NCBI GenBank assembly: GCA_023458415.1
Contig: JAEWZO010000015.1
Coordinates: forward strand, 6,918-70,917
From: Bacteroidota bacterium
GTDB lineage: Bacteria; Bacteroidota; Bacteroidia; Flavobacteriales; Weeksellaceae
Direction: 5' to 3'
Length of the DNA stretch: 64,000 nucleotides
In this document: piece by piece, positions 62,601 to 64,000 of the stretch
Numbering within the stretch: position 1 is the first letter of the stretch
Layout of the letters: each line of letters starts with the position of its first letter
The notes under the pieces: model-generated
The model's database searches: none
What the model was told of the DNA's origin: nothing
Seen by the model: only the letters and a program-made list of their open reading frames with translations
Position numbers and translations under genes: made by a program

Positions 62601-62916
62601 GTTGTGTATCTGTTATGAAGATCCTGCTATGCAAGCTGCAGCAGTTCCTTCTCAACACGGAATCACTCTGCTGAAAAGAGCCGGTGCCGAAAATGGAAAC
62701 TGGCCGATGTCGAGACAGTCTGCTCACACCGTTCTAGAATCCAACAACAAAGGATTTGTAATTACAAGAATGGCGACTACCGAGCTTGTTAACATCACTA
62801 ATCCTGTAGTTGGAATGATGGTGTATGATACTACTGAACAGTGTCTGAAGATCTATACAGGTCCTGCAGCAACTGAAGGCTGGAAATGTTTTCAAAGACC
62901 GGCTTGCCCGCAATAA
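59617..62916 (+). CDS. Very large surface protein, C-terminal part (continues the gene at 58332)
   Basis: About 1099 residues in the frame that follows the shift near 59620. It has no convincing start or signal of its own: its first codons (TTG ACA TTC) lie inside the preceding frame. The body consists of repeated beta domains with paired cysteines (MCSPDVFENSVA, SCNEDVFCSSIIIGQARCNT, FTYTECNTGSFDVIGGWNC, LYQIPINMQTGETMEYQLTF). The last 60 residues form a small module, KGFVITRMATTELVNITNPV then VGMMVYDTTEQCLKIYTGP and GWKCFQ. No T9SS sorting domain is seen at the end. It is probably secreted or surface-exposed. Confidence 0.75.
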   Translation: MTFFVSCNQALTHNYFQWSDVRYTTMCSPDVFENSVARAFGARLLASRISLSDKSYAPATIYGGTPFTARFSMGYHTFSNNLDTNNTRYAYEITLPAGFSATGTTVKWYGGQYNGTVQTSQNISFSQSGQIITVTSPSNTMGWFEVELVYACGISLYNFPINYTVKRLDNIVTGASCNEDVFCSSIIIGQARCNTPCSTTGPTITFNKVERADNSLGWTDATLATKQLRSSISAYDLSKALYLDDINVYANGEYRAANTEYNQFYLYFGVVKHTPQPGNILTPQSIDVTVRRDGTTVGTYNLTTFTNTGSTNAKQVVRWDLSSLIANAGLQPNDVIETVAHYTVSGSSLPTQDMQSGEMQYFYNVNAAGEEVYCDFFVPQLYLVGTSWVDGTNSTNISGCSTGSIGSMTHYIGRRFNTAGTKFSSEVRPGVLPTRFTFTLPDGYALSSVNYYLDDVAGQGHEVLTSQVQHVSGNTYQVNLPMKALNITVTNNYPARIDVRVTPTCAVTQASSTYRGTIDYIDHYYHFRDNPPANNTTHTANRSVNYNLVVKPSISLTNISGTIQATKPTESVTVRLASTGVTDAPYVWLAVPTTTGVNITQIVNVVTGAVITPIPYGGGVWFKVSEEGITGTTDYRIDFTYTECNTGSFDVIGGWNCIGYPVDPSQAACTPYIATMNFIVQPASVQLSSVIEPTSPITLCTPLDYQFVYTSAGAGNLVNNRFRVALPNGIAITPGTLQVEYPLESGNWQEVSATTTGNVTILNLDTHPAYPTTGLPGTLNDGGDSNNRIMSIRFSATTTCNFTSGNFIRTNAYANRTCGQPASGNGVGVATSNLFIQGADPGYVLSTQVTNPNAPITSCDDDLTVNISQTVVLSSASGTPATARIRVIIPSGYDLVNTTPVCTTPGFCPTFISQGTDAVSGEKYALYQIPINMQTGETMEYQLTFVPNNTNTNGDFSVVVITEDVISGLTCTTAPGGACSSVTVQTSRGQYDFTLLCICYEDPAMQAAAVPSQHGITLLKRAGAENGNWPMSRQSAHTVLESNNKGFVITRMATTELVNITNPVVGMMVYDTTEQCLKIYTGPAATEGWKCFQRPACPQ

Positions 62917-62986
62917 TCTGAATTTTTGGGGATGTGTTTTTCCCGTCCCCAATCATTCTTTATTATTTAATATTAATATTATTACA

Positions 62987-63562
62987 ATGAAAAAAATAAT
63001 CATATCAGTTTTTACCGCAGGTTCGCTGCTGACGTATGCGCAACACGTAATTATTGGAGATAACGTAGGAACAGCTACGAACAAAACCAACGTTTTGCTT
63101 GAATTTGCTGCAGACCAGCGAAAAGGTATTACCTTGCCTACTGTCCGCAATAAACCGGCAGGAACAGGTTTGGTTCCGGGAACGTTAATTCTGGATGCAT
63201 CGACTCCGACAGATGCACGAGTGAAATTTTATAATAATAAGGATGCAGCTGTTGATAATGGCTGGGTTGACCTTAGCGGGAACAGTGGAGATGTAAGCGT
63301 ATTCTTAGTTGATCAACCTGCGAATGAGCCGGGAGTTAATGATGAGGGCAAAGCAATTATCGGTGCAGAATCTTCTACAGCCGATGGTGTTTTGGTTTTG
63401 GAATCTTTAGAAAAAGCCATGGTTTTGCCAATCGTTGAAAGCTTTACCGATATTAAAAATCCGGCTCCTGGAATGATGGCCTTCATGACACCGGCAACAG
63501 GATCACGATATTACAGACTGATCGTTTTCAATGGCACTAAATGGAGTTTTTGGAAACCATAG
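62987..63562 (+). CDS. Exported protein built from two copies of the C-terminal module of the large surface protein
   Basis: 191 residues with signal peptide MKKIIISVFTAGSLLTYAQ. Residues 45-98 (KGITLPTVRNKPAG, LVPGTLILDAS, RVKFYNNKDA, GWVDL) and 143-191 (KAMVLPIVESFTDIKNPAPG, MMAFM, RYYRLIVFNGTKWSFW) line up as two repeats. Both resemble the end of the large surface protein (KGFVITRMATTELVN, PVVGMMVYDTT, GWKCF). Such KGxxLPRMTxxxxxxxxPxxG-type segments are common in Bacteroidota surface and tail-fibre-like proteins. It lies 70 bp after that gene and ends in a terminator, so it is probably part of the same unit. Role unknown, perhaps binding or capping. Confidence 0.72.
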   Translation: MKKIIISVFTAGSLLTYAQHVIIGDNVGTATNKTNVLLEFAADQRKGITLPTVRNKPAGTGLVPGTLILDASTPTDARVKFYNNKDAAVDNGWVDLSGNSGDVSVFLVDQPANEPGVNDEGKAIIGAESSTADGVLVLESLEKAMVLPIVESFTDIKNPAPGMMAFMTPATGSRYYRLIVFNGTKWSFWKP

Positions 63563-63607
63563 AAGTTATACGTTGACAAATTTCGTATAGAAAGCAACAA
63601 TGATAAG

Positions 63608-63638
63608 AACCACCGGAATAGCCGGTGGTTTTTTTTTA
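63608..63638 (+). terminator. Terminator of the surface protein locus
   Basis: Perfect 9-bp stem AACCACCGG/CCGGTGGTT with loop AATAG and a following run of eight to nine T. Confidence 0.9.
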
Positions 63639-63664
63639 ATAATTATTTGATAATACTTAAAGTC

Positions 63665-63697
63665 AAAAAGAAAACCACTCACCATTGTAAGCGGTTT
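63665..63697 (-). terminator. Original terminator of the split tRNA gene
   Basis: Minus strand: stem AAACCGCT/AGTGGTTT (one G-T pair), then TCTTTTTG. It lies 11 bases past the 3' end of the tRNA fragment, as expected for a tRNA transcript, and marks the left side as native chromosome. Confidence 0.65.
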
Positions 63698-63707
63698 CAA
63701 TCTAGAG

Positions 63708-63752
63708 TGGCCCAGCTTGGGCTCGAACCAAGGACTTGCTGATTATGAGTCA
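63708..63752 (-). other. 3' half of a tRNA(CAT), probable attachment site of an integrated element
   Basis: Minus-strand bases read as the second half of a tRNA: anticodon loop CTCATAA (anticodon CAT; Met or Ile2), anticodon stem strand TCA, T-stem CTTGG/CCAAG with loop TTCGAGC, acceptor strand CTGGGCC (63709-63715) and A73 (63708). The expected 5' half (GGCCCAG, D-arm and left anticodon strand) is missing: the sequence turns AT-rich right after TGA. A tRNA that ends inside the anticodon arm next to a tyrosine recombinase gene is the normal sign of site-specific integration. The intact tRNA should lie at the other end of the element, to the right of the window. Confidence 0.8.
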
Positions 63753-63873
63753 CTTTTTTCATGTTTTATTATATTTTTAGTTTAATTTATAATACTTTAT
63801 TTCTCTCTGATTATCAGTATTTTACACCGTTTTAATTTTCAGATTATTTTATTTTATCTTACTTTTACAACAT

Positions 63874-63906
63874 AAATGTTCGTCAAATGTTCGTCAAATG
63901 TTCGTC
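63874..63906. repeat. Three tandem 11-bp direct repeats (AAATGTTCGTC)
   Basis: AAATGTTCGTC at 63874-63884, 63885-63895 and 63896-63906, perfect and without gaps, in the leader of the recombinase gene. A period of 11 bp puts the copies on nearly the same face of the helix, as in arrays of protein-binding sites. They lie between the attachment core and the integrase start, where arm-type sites of tyrosine recombinases or an operator would be expected. Confidence 0.85.
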
Positions 63907-63925
63907 AAAAATTTAAGATAAAATC

Positions 63926-64000
63926 ATGACTACTTTTCAATTTACTCTCAAAAATGGTTCAAAAGCCAATGGTGAAAAAAGTATCGTTGCGCTGTTTATT
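63926..64000 (+). CDS. Tyrosine recombinase (integrase), N-terminus only
   Basis: The frame is open from ATG 63926 to the window edge, 25 codons: MTTFQFTLKNGSKANGEKSI and then VALFI. This fits the start of Bacteroidota phage/ICE-type integrases, whose arm-binding N-terminal domain begins with a TFxFxLxxx...GExxIxL strand. The catalytic residues are outside the window. The assignment also rests on context: the tRNA fragment and direct repeats directly upstream. It transcribes into the element. Without the rest I cannot tell prophage from conjugative element or island. Confidence 0.7.
   Translation, partial: MTTFQFTLKNGSKANGEKSIVALFI

Noticed and set aside
63708..63790. A complete tRNA gene at the right end.
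   Set aside because: Only the 3' half is present; no 5' acceptor strand, D-arm or left anticodon strand can be found in the following 100 bases.
1..64000. CRISPR arrays and insertion sequences.
   Set aside because: No regularly spaced repeats of 20-40 bp and no transposase or terminal inverted repeats were seen anywhere in the window.

Overview
The window comes from the chromosome of a Bacteroidota bacterium of class Flavobacteriia. The best match is the Chryseobacterium/Kaistella branch of the Weeksellaceae. The evidence is the low GC, the gldKLMN and porZ genes of the type IX secretion system (T9SS), the order glycogen-synthase-like gene, DUF4270 lipoprotein, glmS beside panC, many SPII lipoproteins, weak Shine-Dalgarno sites, and the Bacteroidota promoter pattern (a -7 box TAnnTTTG, sometimes with a -33 TTG about 18-19 bases upstream). 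The genus is inferred from gene content and was not tested by any search.

Layout. 1-4227: a TamB-type envelope protein cut by the left edge, divergent by only 4 bp from tsaD. 4232-7844: tsaD, rsmE and trmH (tRNA and rRNA modification), L-asparaginase and tRNA-Ser. 7890-8811: AT-rich sequence with the decayed front and surviving LytTR end of a response regulator. 8798-18947 (minus strand): a glycogen-synthase-like gene, DUF4270, glmS, then gldK-gldL-gldM-gldN (T9SS core and gliding motor) and an FAD oxidoreductase. 19118-23249: panC, a tRNA-Lys/Leu/Lys array, aroK, hslR, a lipoprotein and a frameshifted acyltransferase. 23240-27883 (minus): a split 5'-nucleotidase, porZ and recO. 27996-35849: dapA, a GNAT enzyme, then a sensory cassette (AraC-type regulator, response regulator, CHASE3/PAS histidine kinase, bacteriophytochrome, heme oxygenase) and two small membrane proteins. 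35917-45697 (minus): dipeptidyl peptidase IV, three POT peptide transporters, a thioredoxin-like protein and recG. 45822-57469: alpha-glucan phosphorylase, cysteine dioxygenase, mtaB, malate:quinone oxidoreductase, gpsA, an M23 peptidase and several conserved genes of unknown function. 57712-63562: a locus of exported proteins built around a very large surface protein whose frame is broken. 63708-64000: the 3' half of a CAT-anticodon tRNA, three tandem 11-bp repeats and the first codons of a tyrosine recombinase, which is the left end of an integrated element.

How the genes work together. GldK/L/M/N and PorZ belong to the same secretion apparatus, although they lie in two separate operons. 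TsaD makes t6A at tRNA position 37 and MtaB methylthiolates it. The phytochrome and heme oxygenase genes abut (TAG then ATG), so the chromophore-making enzyme is made with its apoprotein. The response regulator, CHASE3 kinase and AraC-type gene just upstream are the likely signalling partners. DPP IV releases dipeptides that the three POT carriers can import.

The parts most worth following up are the integrated element at the right edge (its cargo lies outside the window), the phytochrome cassette with an unusual residue in the chromophore pocket, and the surface-protein locus with its duplicated C-terminal module. No fully new system can be shown from this window alone. Several conserved genes without a known role are described below.
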